Source of the DNA: Alloyangia pacifica
Lineage (GTDB): Bacteria > Pseudomonadota > Alphaproteobacteria > Rhodobacterales > Rhodobacteraceae
Reading direction: 5' to 3'
NCBI RefSeq assembly: GCF_003111685.1
Contig: NZ_CP022191.1
Location: 433,025 to 497,024 of the forward strand
Length of the DNA stretch: 64,000 nt
Below, in pieces: positions 26,551 to 35,101 of this stretch. Under the pieces are notes generated by a model. It worked only from the letters and a program-made list of their open reading frames with translations, did no database searches and had not been told where the DNA came from. Position 1 is the stretch's first letter; every line of letters begins with the position of its first letter. The position numbers and the translations under genes were made by a program.

Positions 26551-26775
26551 TCAAAACGGGAATGTCAGATCGGCCTTTGGCCGGGACGGATCACGCGGAC
26601 ACGCCATTGCATGGGGCAGCGGCCTTGCATCCTCTCGCGGGCGGTCCCCTTCGTGGTCGCTGGCACGCATGGTCAGCGCACGGCTGCCGAGCTGAAGCGG
26701 CAGTCGGGAGTCGCGGGCCACGAGGTGCGTCACATGCACCCGCCGCGCAGGACTGGAGTGAAGGGACGTCGGCAT
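26551..26775 (-). CDS. short ORF ahead of the sulfate operon, possible leader peptide
   Basis: 74 codons, no recognised domain. What supports it is the start signal: AAAGGAGG lies 6 nt before the ATG, a better ribosome binding site than that of the following gene, and the stop is 12 nt before the binding-protein start. The product is basic (Arg/His-rich, ARRVHVTHLVARDSR) with one Cys. Two readings are possible: a regulatory leader whose translation governs the sulfate importer, or a small protein of unknown function. Codon use alone does not prove coding. Confidence 0.45.
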   Translation of the reverse strand: MPTSLHSSPARRVHVTHLVARDSRLPLQLGSRALTMRASDHEGDRPREDARPLPHAMACPRDPSRPKADLTFPF

Positions 26776-26960
26776 TCGGGTCCTCCTTTCGGACGGGCGG
26801 GATCGCCCGACGATGAGCTGGGCAGCTTGCCCAATAACCTAAATATCCATCGTGTTAGTCGTATTTGCGAGAGAAGAGGTTCAGCGTCTTGCATCGCTGT
26901 GAGAGAACTTTATTCTCTGGCGCTCGGTTGCCGCGACAATCCGTTTGCCTGCGCCGCCCC

Positions 26961-27413
26961 CTATGGCGTGCCGGTGCCGAAGGTTTTCCCTGCCATAACA
27001 GGATCTTTCAGCAAATCCTGAAGGGTCAGCGACTCGATCAGCAGCAGGTAGCTGTAGAACACCTCGCCGAAGACCCGGCGCAGCTGGCAGCTCTGCTCGT
27101 CGTCGCAATCCTCGCAGCGCTGATAGGCGCGGCGAGAGAGGCAGGGCAGGGGCGCGATGGGCCCGTCGATCTGTTGCAGCAACTCGCCAAGCGAGACTTT
27201 TGCGGGCTCGCGGATCAGAAAGTACCCTCCGGCGCGACCCCGTTTGGCCCCGAGGTATCCGGATTTCCGCAGATCGAGCAGGATGTGCTCGAGAAAGCGC
27301 TTCGGCGCTCCCGACCGTTGTGCGACCTCCTCGATGGTCAGCGCCGTGCCCGGTTCGAGCGCGCCGAGGGCCATGAGGGACTTGAGAGCGTATTTGGTCT
27401 TCTGCGTGATCAT
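26961..27413 (-). CDS. Rrf2 family transcriptional regulator with cysteine cluster
   Basis: 150 residues. The N-terminal winged helix (MITQKTKYALKSLMALG to about residue 60) ends in the Rrf2 wing GGYFL. Four cysteines, C91, C100, C103 and C109 (PCLSRRAYQRCEDCDDEQSC), sit where Fe-S-binding Rrf2 proteins such as IscR, NsrR and RirA hold their cluster, so an Fe-S or redox sensor is likely. It lies upstream of the sulfate operon in the same direction, suggesting control of sulfur assimilation in the manner of CymR. That target is inference. Confidence 0.88.
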   Translation of the reverse strand: MITQKTKYALKSLMALGALEPGTALTIEEVAQRSGAPKRFLEHILLDLRKSGYLGAKRGRAGGYFLIREPAKVSLGELLQQIDGPIAPLPCLSRRAYQRCEDCDDEQSCQLRRVFGEVFYSYLLLIESLTLQDLLKDPVMAGKTFGTGTP

Positions 27414-27540
27414 GCGCCCAGTAAAACACCAAATTCACGGCAGGAGAAGTCGTCTTTACTTTAATCACGATAATGACGGTAGACATATTGTTAAAATGCG
27501 ACATGCTGATCCGGTAAACCGACTCGCAGGAGGGATCCGG

Positions 27541-28011
27541 ATGGGCCTCGACCGCATCGACCGCAAGATCGTCGCAACGCTGATGGGGGACGCGACGGTC
27601 CCGCTCGCCCGGCTGGCGGACATGGTGGGGTTGTCACAGACCCCCTGTTGGAAGCGCGTGCGCAAACTGGAGCAGACCGGCGTGATCCGGGGACGCGTGG
27701 CTTTGGTGGATCCCGAGCATCTTGGGCTCGGTCTCACCGTCTTCGTCAGCATTTCGGCACCGGAGCAGAGCGCAGAGTGGCAAAAACTGTTCGAAAGTGT
27801 CGTGGTCGGTTTGCCGGAGGTCATGGAGGTCTATCAACTTGCCGGGAGTCACGATTACGTCCTGCGCATCGTGGTTCGCGACATGTCCGGCTTCGAGCGT
27901 CTGCGGCGGCAGATCACCGAAGCAGTTCCGGTGCGCGAGATTTCCGCCAACTTCGCGCTGCGGCGGTTGAAGACCCAGACTGTACTGCCGATCGACACCA
28001 TCACCGCGTAG
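27541..28011 (+). CDS. Lrp/AsnC family transcriptional regulator
   Basis: 156 residues from the ATG at 27541, with AGGAGG 7 nt upstream. N-terminal HTH (LDRIDRKIVATLMGDATVPLARLADMVGLSQTPCWKRV, first 38 residues) and C-terminal RAM/AsnC ligand domain (YQLAGSHDYVLRIVVRD). It is divergent from the Rrf2 gene (127 bp between starts). No obvious amino acid gene is adjacent on its 3' side, where decayed mobile DNA begins, so its target is unknown. Confidence 0.92.
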   Translation: MGLDRIDRKIVATLMGDATVPLARLADMVGLSQTPCWKRVRKLEQTGVIRGRVALVDPEHLGLGLTVFVSISAPEQSAEWQKLFESVVVGLPEVMEVYQLAGSHDYVLRIVVRDMSGFERLRRQITEAVPVREISANFALRRLKTQTVLPIDTITA

Positions 28012-28046
28012 GCCGCCTTGCCGGCTGCCCGACTTCCACGGCGATC

Positions 28047-28268
28047 TCAGCCCAACCTTAGCGCCTCGCGCGTCGGCGCGGCGATTAGGTCGGTGCGCGT
28101 GACGATGCCGACAATGCGTCCGCTCTCCAGCACCGGGATGGCATCGACATCCCCATCCGCCATCATCGGGAGCAGCGCGGAGGTGACCGGCAAAGAGGCG
28201 CCCACACGCGATCGGGGGCGGACACGAGTTCGCCAGCCCCCCTTGAGACGGGCCCCTTCGTGCCGCAA
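28047..28268 (-). pseudogene. fragment of an HPP/CBS-domain protein
   Basis: Only the last part of a CBS domain is recognisable: LLPMMADGDVDAIPVLE, then GRIVGIVTRTDLIAA, which resembles the C-terminus of HPP-family membrane proteins. The upstream codons in the same frame do not look like the rest of the family. It is best read as a 5'-truncated gene next to transposase remnants. Confidence 0.6.
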
Positions 28269-28303
28269 GCTGTTCTCGACTGCCCCGAAAGGAGGATCCC
28301 CCG

Positions 28304-28627
28304 ATGGTCGAGCACGCCCGGACGTTCGCGATGGTTGCCACGGTTCTTGCCCTGGGCGCCTGTGCCCAGGGCCCGCAGATACAACCGCTGACCAAGGGCT
28401 TTGTCGAGGGCAGCTTTACCGCGAGCGATGCGGCCGTGGGGGCATGCAGGGCCAAGCTGGCGGCGGAAACCTCGGGCAAGCTGAAGGTCGTGGGATCGCA
28501 ATCCACGGGCGCAAGAAGCTCGGTCTACATGCGGATCGGTCCAAGCGGCGCCCCGTGGCGATGCCGGGTGGGCTCGGATGGGAGCAATCCGACCGTCGGA
28601 TTCATGGGGTATGGCGGGATGGCCTAA
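28304..28627 (+). CDS. small lipoprotein of unknown function
   Basis: 107 residues with AAAGGAGG 8 nt before the ATG. The N-terminal signal has a lipobox LGAC (Cys20) for lipidation, so it is predicted at the cell envelope. The mature part includes FTASDAAVGACRAKLAAE, resembling small lipoproteins that are common and uncharacterised in Rhodobacterales. Two further Cys could form a disulfide. It sits as an intact gene between decayed elements. Confidence 0.7.
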   Translation: MVEHARTFAMVATVLALGACAQGPQIQPLTKGFVEGSFTASDAAVGACRAKLAAETSGKLKVVGSQSTGARSSVYMRIGPSGAPWRCRVGSDGSNPTVGFMGYGGMA

Positions 28628-28659
28628 CGTCAGCGAGCGACAAAATTCTGTTTCCTAGG

Positions 28660-28735
28660 TCAGGCTGAGAACTGGCGCACCCAAAGTCGGATCGAGGCGA
28701 TGTCGACGAAGCCGAAGAGAAGTTCTGCTGCCGAT
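28660..28735 (-). mobile_element. IS5-type transposase C-terminal remnant
   Basis: On the minus strand one frame reads AAELLFGFVDIASIRLWVRQ, then FSA and a stop at 28660. The FFGFVxxASIxxW ending is typical of IS5-group transposases. A stop lies just before it and no upstream part is visible, so this is a short relic. Confidence 0.6.
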
Positions 28736-28835
28736 CATGTGCAGAGCATCCGGCGCGCTAGCTACGGGTTTAGGAAGGCACCGAAATTCCGACATTTTGC
28801 CGAGCTTGCCGCCAACGATGTCGAGCCCGAAAAGC

Positions 28836-29160
28836 ATGGCTGTCAAACGGAAGAGCTACGGCGCCGAGTTGAAGGCGAAGGTGCTGCTTGAGGCCCTTCA
28901 TGGTGAGCGGGCAGTCGCTGAACTGGTGGCAAACCGTGGCGCGCATCAAAGCCTGATCAACACACGGACGCGACAGTCGCCCGCGGCCCTGTCCTGCCCC
29001 CTATCGGGCGGGGCCGAGGCGAAGGCGGCCGAGTTCGAGACACAGCCCCCCAAGACCGGTTAGCTCGGGGTGGAGGAAGATTTCTTGGCCAAGGCCTCCG
29101 GACGGCGAGCGTGTCCCGGAGGAGAGAGCTGATCGTGCGAGGGCTCCCTGCGGCTTGGCT
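28836..29160 (+). mobile_element. IS3-family remnant (OrfA and start of OrfB), degraded
   Basis: From the ATG at 28836 the frame encodes MAVKRKSYGAELKAKVLLEA and GERAVAELVANRGAHQSLIN, the helix-turn-helix of IS3-type OrfA. An in-frame TAG at 29061 interrupts it, and the same frame continues with LGVEEDFLAKASGRR, the expected end of OrfA. A second frame then begins RRRELIVRGLP like the OrfB N-terminus and is cut off where the RND gene ends (29161). It is inactive. Confidence 0.75.
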
Positions 29161-32100
29161 TCACCCCGCAGGCTGCGGGGCCTGCGTGCCCAAGGCGCGC
29201 CTACCCGGTTTCTCTCGCAGCATGAGCATCGCAGGGGTCACCACGAGGGTGAGCACCGTGGCAATCACCAGCCCGCCGGCGATCGCGCTCGACAGTTCCG
29301 TCCAATACTGTGTCGAGGGCGCGCCGAAGACGATCTCTCGGTCGATGAAGTTGATGTTCATCCCCAGCACCATCGGCATCAGGCCGAGCGCCGTGGTGAC
29401 GGAGGTGAGCACCACCGGGCGCAGGCGTTGCGCGCCGGTCCGCAGTGCGGCTTCGAGCGGCGAAAGCCCGGTCCGGCGCAGGTCATTGTAGGCATCGATC
29501 AGCACGATGTTGTTGTTCACCACGATGCCTGCGAGCGCGATCACCCCGACGCCGCCCATGACGATGCCGAAGGGGCGCCCGGTGACGACCAGCCCTAGCA
29601 GCACCCCGCCGATCGAGAAGACGATCGCGCTCATCACCACGGCGGACTGGTAGATGCTGTTGAACTGCACCACGAGGATCAGGAACATCAGCACGATGGC
29701 GGCAACGAAGGCGAGCGCAAGGAAGATCATCGATTCCTGCTGATCCTCGGCTTCGCCGGCGAAGTCGTAACTGGCGCTCTCGGGCAGCTCCGCCCTGTCG
29801 AGCTCGGCGCGCAGGGCGGTGACCTGATCGTTGACCAAAAGCCCGGGCGCGACGTTCGCCTCGATTGTGGTGACGCGTTTTTCGTCGATCCGGCGGATGA
29901 CACCGACGCGCTCGACTGGCTCGAAGGTCACGAAGTTCGAGATCGGCACGAGACCCGCCGAGGTCGGCACACGCAGGTTCGTCAGTTCCGACAGCGAGCG
30001 GGAGTCGTTGGGGAAGCGCACGCGCACGTCGAGCTCGCCGTCGGCGTCCGGCGGCCGGTAGTCGGTCACGGTGATGCCCTGGGTGAGCAGCTGCACCGCC
30101 TGGCCGAGCAGGCTGACGTCGGCCCCGAAGCGCGCGGCCTCGGCGCGATCGACGTTGATCGCCACCTCGACCCCGGGCAGAGGTCGGGTGTCGGTGACGT
30201 CCGTGAAGCCGCCGACACGTTCCATCGCGGCCAGGACGGCATCCACCGAGGCGCTCTGTTCCGAGGTGTCGCTCGCCGAGACCCTGAGGTTCACCGGCTT
30301 GCCGCTCGAGGGTCCGCCGCTCTCGGTCTCGACCTGCACGTCGATGCCGGCAATATCGGCCATCTTGTCACGGATTTCGGCGCCGATCTCGTCGGCGGTC
30401 CGGCGCTCCTGCCAGTCCACGAGGTCAAGCTGAAGCGTGCCGATCACGTCCTCCTCGCCGCCTCCGGCGCTCATGGTCGAGCGGGCATAGACGCTCTCGA
30501 TGCCCTCGGTGCCGACAAGCCGGTCTTCGACCTTGCGCACCAGATCGTCGCGCTCGTAGATTGACAGGTTGTCACGGGCGCGCACCTGCACCTGCATGAA
30601 CTCGGGCTCGACCGACGGGAAGAACGAGATGCCGCGCCCGAACTGGCCGTAGAGCGCAAAGCCGCCGAGCAGCAGCGCCAGCGCCAGGACGATGGTCGTC
30701 CAGGGGCGCAGGATGGCGCGTTCGAGCAGTCGCACATACGCCCCGGTGAGCCCACCGATCTGCCGCGGGTCGCCGCGTTCGGCCGCGTGCAGCGCCGCCT
30801 TGGCGCGCGCGGTCTGCGGCTGGTTGCGGCCGATCATGCCGCCGAGCACCGGAATGAAGATCAGCGCCATGAAGAGCGAGGCCCCGAGCGTCAGGATGAC
30901 CGTGATCGGCAGGTACTTCATGAACTGCCCGATGAGGCCGGTCCAGAACAGCAGCGGGAAGAACACCGAAAGGGTGGTGGCGGTCGAGGCGATGATCGGC
31001 CAGGCCATGCGTTTGGCGGCATGGGCGTAGGCGGCCTTGGGGCTGTCGCCCTCCTGCAGGCGGCGGTCTGCGAGTTCGACCGTGACGATGGCGCCGTCGA
31101 CCAGCATGCCCACCACGAGGATCAGCGCGAAGAGCACGACGATGTTCATCGTGTAACCCATCGCCCAGATGATCGCGACACCGGCAAGAAAGGCGCCGGG
31201 AATCGACAGGCCGACAAGGATCGCCGAGCGGAAACCGAGCGCAAAGACGATGACGATCATCACCAGCATGATGGCGGCCATGACGTTTGCCTCGAGGTCC
31301 GAAAGCAGCGTCTTCACCTGCTCGGACTGATCCTGGAGGTAGGTCACGCGCAGGCTGTCCGGCCAGTCGGCGCTCATCTCGTCGATGACCTCTTTGGTGG
31401 CTGCGACCGTGTCGATGATGTTGGCCCCAGAGCGCTTGGTGACCTCGAGTGCGAGCGAGGGCTGGCCATCAATGCGCGCATAGCCGGTGGGGTCCTCGAA
31501 CGTGCGGCGCACCGTGGCGACATCGCCGAAGGTGACGACCGTGGTGCCGTCGACCTTGACCGGCATGTCCATCACATCCTCGAGATCCTCGATAAGGCCT
31601 GGCACCTTCAGCACGATGCGCCCGCCGCCGGTCTCGATGGCGCCCGCCGCGATCAGCTGGTTGTTGCGCTGGAGCTGGCTGGTCAGGCTCTCGAAGCTGA
31701 GGTTGTAGGTCTGAAAGACCGTGGGATCGATCAGCACCTCGAGGAATTCCTCGCGCGCGCCGCCGATGTCCACCTCGAGCACGCCGGGCAGGGCCTCGAG
31801 CTTGTCCTGCACCGCCTCGGCGATGTCGTTCAGCGTCCGCTCGGGCAGGGGGCCGGACAGCACGGCGGTGATGATCGGGAAGAGCGCGGTGTTGATCTCG
31901 GTGACGTTGAGCGTGGTCGCGTCCTCGGGCAGGTCGCTCTGCACCGTGTCGGCGGCCTCACGTACCTTGTCGAGCGCCTCGTCGATGTCGCCGCCGGCGG
32001 CGAATTCGAGCTGCACGCTGGCAAAGCCCTCGGTGGCCTCGGCCGACATCTTCTCGAGCCCCTCGATGGCGCCGAACTCGGCCTCCATAGGCTCGATGAG

Positions 32101-32289
32101 CAGCCGCTCTGCATCCGAGGGGCTGATACCGTCGAGCGTCGTACTGACGTAGACGAGCGGCAGGGGAACCTCGGGGTTCGCCTCCTTGGGGATCGAGACA
32201 TAGGCCACGGCGCCGAAGGCGAGGATCATCCCCAGCAGGATCATCACCGCGCGGCCGCGGGAGAAGGCGGCGTCGATCAGGCTGTTCAT
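29161..32289 (-). CDS. RND family efflux transporter permease
   Basis: Inner-membrane proton-driven pump of 1042 residues, with twelve helices and two large periplasmic domains expected. The N-terminus MNSLIDAAFSRGRAVMILLG and SIPKEANPEVPLPLVYV match the family. In helix 4 the usual Asp-Asp pair is VDGAIVTVE, so one Asp is replaced by Gly, as in some other members of this clade. The Lys of helix 10 was not located. It overlaps the adaptor gene by 4 nt. No outer-membrane channel gene is adjacent. Substrates are unknown. Confidence 0.93.
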   Translation of the reverse strand: MNSLIDAAFSRGRAVMILLGMILAFGAVAYVSIPKEANPEVPLPLVYVSTTLDGISPSDAERLLIEPMEAEFGAIEGLEKMSAEATEGFASVQLEFAAGGDIDEALDKVREAADTVQSDLPEDATTLNVTEINTALFPIITAVLSGPLPERTLNDIAEAVQDKLEALPGVLEVDIGGAREEFLEVLIDPTVFQTYNLSFESLTSQLQRNNQLIAAGAIETGGGRIVLKVPGLIEDLEDVMDMPVKVDGTTVVTFGDVATVRRTFEDPTGYARIDGQPSLALEVTKRSGANIIDTVAATKEVIDEMSADWPDSLRVTYLQDQSEQVKTLLSDLEANVMAAIMLVMIVIVFALGFRSAILVGLSIPGAFLAGVAIIWAMGYTMNIVVLFALILVVGMLVDGAIVTVELADRRLQEGDSPKAAYAHAAKRMAWPIIASTATTLSVFFPLLFWTGLIGQFMKYLPITVILTLGASLFMALIFIPVLGGMIGRNQPQTARAKAALHAAERGDPRQIGGLTGAYVRLLERAILRPWTTIVLALALLLGGFALYGQFGRGISFFPSVEPEFMQVQVRARDNLSIYERDDLVRKVEDRLVGTEGIESVYARSTMSAGGGEEDVIGTLQLDLVDWQERRTADEIGAEIRDKMADIAGIDVQVETESGGPSSGKPVNLRVSASDTSEQSASVDAVLAAMERVGGFTDVTDTRPLPGVEVAINVDRAEAARFGADVSLLGQAVQLLTQGITVTDYRPPDADGELDVRVRFPNDSRSLSELTNLRVPTSAGLVPISNFVTFEPVERVGVIRRIDEKRVTTIEANVAPGLLVNDQVTALRAELDRAELPESASYDFAGEAEDQQESMIFLALAFVAAIVLMFLILVVQFNSIYQSAVVMSAIVFSIGGVLLGLVVTGRPFGIVMGGVGVIALAGIVVNNNIVLIDAYNDLRRTGLSPLEAALRTGAQRLRPVVLTSVTTALGLMPMVLGMNINFIDREIVFGAPSTQYWTELSSAIAGGLVIATVLTLVVTPAMLMLREKPGRRALGTQAPQPAG

Positions 32290-33464
32290 GGGGTATCCTC
32301 GGCGACATCGAGCGGCAGGGCGGCGGTGGCGGCGGAGCCTTGCCCTGTGCCTTCCTCCCGCTCGGCTCGGACGTCCTCGCCGTCGCGCACGAAGCCTTGT
32401 CCAAGGGTGATGAGCGTCGCTTCGTCGTCGAGCCCGGTGACCCAGACGCTGTCGATCTCGGTCTTCACGATCTGGACCGGGTGGAAGACGACGCGCCCGT
32501 CCTCGACGGTCTTCAGCCCGATCTGACCGGCCTCGTCGAGCGAGATGATCGAAGGAACGACGCGATGCGCCTTGGCCTCGCCGGTGGGGATGGTGACCTG
32601 CGCCGAGATGCCCGCGGGCACCTCGCCGCCGGGGTTGGCGACCTCGATCTCTGTCAGGAACGTGCGGGTCTCGGCGGCCGCGGCGGCACCGACGAAGCTG
32701 ACGCGCCCCTCGCGGGTCTGGCCGGTGATGAAACTGACCTCGGCGCTCTGTCCCTCGCGGATCCGGCTCAAGGCCTGCTGCGGCACCTGGATGGCAACGG
32801 TGAGCGGATCGTTGTCCACGATGCGCGAGATGGTGGCACCGGCCTGCACGTATTCGCCCTCGCTGGCAGGCAGCGCCTCGATGCGCCCCGCGAAGGGGGC
32901 TTCGACGACAAGGTTGCCGATGGCCTCCTCGGCGCTTGCCACGTCGGCCTCGGCGACGGCCAGCGCGGCGCGGGCGTCGGACAGCCGGTCGTTGGTGGCG
33001 ACGCCGCGCTCGAAAAGCTGCGCGGCATTGTCGAATTCCCGCCGGGCATTGGTGCGCTGTTCCTTGGCCTGGGCAAACGCGGCCTCGGCGCGGGTCGCGT
33101 CCAGGCGGGCGAGGATGTCTCCCGGTTCCACCCGGTCGCCCTTGGAGAAGGGCACCTCGATCACCGTGCCCGCGGTCTCGGCGATCACCTCGGTGTCACG
33201 GTCGGGCAGCGCCTGACCCTCGGCGCGGTAGCTCAGCGTGACCGGCTCCGCCTGCGAGGGGCGGACCCTCACCGAGGGTGGCAGCGGCTCCTTGGCGGCG
33301 GCCTCGTTCTTTGGCTCGGCACCGGGGAAGAGGAAGCCGCTGCCCATCCAGGCGACGAGGGCCCCCACCAGCGCGATGGCGATCCAGAACGGCCGCGAGG
33401 AGCCGCGGTCGGTTTCGAACTGCAGCGCCGGTCCTCGGGGCGCGGCGTCGGGGCGGTCGGTCAT
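32286..33464 (-). CDS. RND efflux periplasmic adaptor subunit (HlyD/MFP family)
   Basis: 392 residues from the ATG at 33464 (GAAGG 9 nt upstream). One N-terminal helix (FWIAIALVGALVAW) anchors it. A lipoyl-like half-motif, an alpha-helical hairpin (roughly residues 110-170, Ala/Glu/Arg-rich), the second lipoyl half VEAPFAGRIEALPASEGEYV and beta-barrel domains follow. It links the pump to an outer-membrane channel. It starts the operon controlled by the divergent TetR gene; the stop overlaps the pump ATG (ATGA). Confidence 0.92.
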   Translation of the reverse strand: MTDRPDAAPRGPALQFETDRGSSRPFWIAIALVGALVAWMGSGFLFPGAEPKNEAAAKEPLPPSVRVRPSQAEPVTLSYRAEGQALPDRDTEVIAETAGTVIEVPFSKGDRVEPGDILARLDATRAEAAFAQAKEQRTNARREFDNAAQLFERGVATNDRLSDARAALAVAEADVASAEEAIGNLVVEAPFAGRIEALPASEGEYVQAGATISRIVDNDPLTVAIQVPQQALSRIREGQSAEVSFITGQTREGRVSFVGAAAAAETRTFLTEIEVANPGGEVPAGISAQVTIPTGEAKAHRVVPSIISLDEAGQIGLKTVEDGRVVFHPVQIVKTEIDSVWVTGLDDEATLITLGQGFVRDGEDVRAEREEGTGQGSAATAALPLDVAEDTP

Positions 33465-33517
33465 GCTGGTGCACCTTCGCTCATGAGGGCGTGATCGGAA
33501 CTCGGTCTGCGCGCCTT

Positions 33518-33540
33518 TACATACCGACCGTCGGTCTGTA
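33518..33540. promoter_or_regulatory. TetR-type palindromic operator
   Basis: 23-bp near-perfect palindrome. The half-sites read TACANACCGAC and GTCGGTNTGTA around a central base; only positions 5, 12 and 19 break the symmetry. It lies 13 bp before the TetR start and 53 bp before the adaptor start, so one bound repressor could block both promoters. ACCGAC...GTCGGT cores are common for TetR-family autoregulators of efflux operons. Confidence 0.82.
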
Positions 33541-33553
33541 ATCAAGGGCGCAG

Positions 33554-34270
33554 ATGACGGAGAACGTAATCGTGACCGCCAAACGTTCCAGAATGACCGC
33601 AGGGGACCGCCGCACGGCGATCCTGGATGTCGCGGCCGAGCTACTGTCCACTCACCCGTGGGAAGAGGTGACCGTGGCCCTTCTTCTCGAGGGGGCAGGG
33701 ATCTCCAAGGGCGGCTTCTACCACCACTTCACCTCGAAGGAGGACGTGCTCGAAGCGCTTTTGCTGCGGTTCACCGACGCGTGCACCGCAGCAGGCCAGG
33801 CGGTCCACGAGCGGAGTCCAGGCGGCGCGGTCGCGCGCTTCACCGCCTATCTCGGGGGCACGACCCGCTGGGAACTCGACCATGCCGAAAAGATCATGGC
33901 GGTGATCCGTATCGCGATGATGGCCGGGAACGAGTCGATCTTTCTCAAGCTCGAGGAGGAATCCCGGCAGCGGGCCACGCCGCTGTTGCGACGGCTCGTC
34001 GCCGATGGCGTCCGGGAAAGGGCCTTCGACGTGATCGACATCGACATGACCGTGAGCTTGCTGCAGCACACGTGGCGAATGCGCTGGGTGGTCCTTGCGC
34101 AGGCGCGCCAGCTCTGCGTGGAGGGCGACGTCGCCGGGGGATGGGCGATGCTCGAGGACCGGCTGAGCCTCGAGGAGCGGATGACCAATCGGCTGCTTGG
34201 GTGCTCCGCGGTGGCGCCAGTGCGCATGCCCGAGTCCGAGGAATTCAGGGGGTTCTTGACGTCCGGCTGA
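33554..34270 (+). CDS. TetR family transcriptional regulator
   Basis: 238 residues. HTH at about residues 18-64, with VALLLEGAGISKGGFYHHFTSKEDVL (21-46 region) as the recognition part; the rest is an alpha-helical ligand domain. It is divergent from the efflux operon with a palindromic operator between, so it most likely represses the pump and itself until an inducer binds. The ligand is unknown. Confidence 0.92.
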   Translation: MTENVIVTAKRSRMTAGDRRTAILDVAAELLSTHPWEEVTVALLLEGAGISKGGFYHHFTSKEDVLEALLLRFTDACTAAGQAVHERSPGGAVARFTAYLGGTTRWELDHAEKIMAVIRIAMMAGNESIFLKLEEESRQRATPLLRRLVADGVRERAFDVIDIDMTVSLLQHTWRMRWVVLAQARQLCVEGDVAGGWAMLEDRLSLEERMTNRLLGCSAVAPVRMPESEEFRGFLTSG

Positions 34271-34324
34271 CGCCGTGGCGTGCCGCGTGCCTCACCGAAG
34301 GGTGGGACGTGCGCGGGACCCGGT

Positions 34325-35101
34325 CTACCGCGCCAGCAGCCTCCTCGAGCCGCTGAGACAGCACAGCGTCCGCCCTGTGCCGCGGGCGACCAGCGTCAGG
34401 CCGGCGTCCAGAGCGATGCGCAGCGCGTAGTCGGTTGCGGCGCTCGGGGCGACCAGCGCCGTGGCGCCGATCGCGATGGTCTTCTGCACCATCTCCGTCG
34501 ACACGCGCGACGAGATGATCACCGCGCCTTCCGCCGGGTTGAGGTCGCCCCGGCACAGCGCACCGGCCAGCTTGTCGAGCGCGTTGTGCCTGCCCACGTC
34601 TTCGCGGGCCAACACGATGCCGCGGCCCGGCAGCAGGAAGCCCGCCGCATGGCAGGCGCGCGTGCGATCGTGCAAGGGCTGGTGCGCGCGGAGCCGCTCG
34701 GGCGCCGCGGCGAGTTCGTCCGGGTCGAAGCAGGGCCCGTCGGGTAAGGTCGGCAGGTCGCGCGCCACCTTGGCAAGGCTGTCTATGCCGCAGAGGCCGC
34801 AGCCCACCGGACCGATCGTGGCGCGCTGGCGCTTCATCACGCGGTGAGACGCCTCCGGCGCCAGCCACATGCGCGCCTCGAAGCCATTCGGGTGGTGCAG
34901 GATCTCGAGGTCGCGCAGCTCGCTCCGGTGGTGGAGGATACCCTCGGTCAACATGAACCCGAGCGCGAAGTCCTCCAGATCGTCGGGGGTCGCCATCATC
35001 ACCGCGAGCGTGCTGCCGTCGCAGGTCAGCGCCACAGGGGCTTCTCCGATCTGCGGCGGCAGCGCAGGCCCCTCGCCGGTCAGGCTCTGGTGCAGGCTCA
35101 C
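34325..35101 (-). CDS. fdhD: formate dehydrogenase accessory sulfurtransferase FdhD
   Basis: 258 residues. FdhD transfers sulfur from a cysteine desulfurase to the molybdenum cofactor of formate dehydrogenase-type enzymes. The catalytic pair is C101 and C104 (GPVGCGLCGIDSL). Also seen are DLEDFALGFMLTEGI and ARTRACHAAGF-type and GREDVGRHNALDK-type motifs (here VLAREDVGRHNALDKL). The start is GTG at 35101, overlapping the stop of the oxidoreductase gene by 4 nt, so it is coupled to its presumed client. Confidence 0.93.
   Translation of the reverse strand: MSLHQSLTGEGPALPPQIGEAPVALTCDGSTLAVMMATPDDLEDFALGFMLTEGILHHRSELRDLEILHHPNGFEARMWLAPEASHRVMKRQRATIGPVGCGLCGIDSLAKVARDLPTLPDGPCFDPDELAAAPERLRAHQPLHDRTRACHAAGFLLPGRGIVLAREDVGRHNALDKLAGALCRGDLNPAEGAVIISSRVSTEMVQKTIAIGATALVAPSAATDYALRIALDAGLTLVARGTGRTLCCLSGSRRLLAR

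Noticed and set aside
28655..28846. 63-codon minus-strand ORF in the mobile-element scar
   Set aside because: The recognisable IS5-type peptide is in a different minus frame; this ORF overlaps it by chance.
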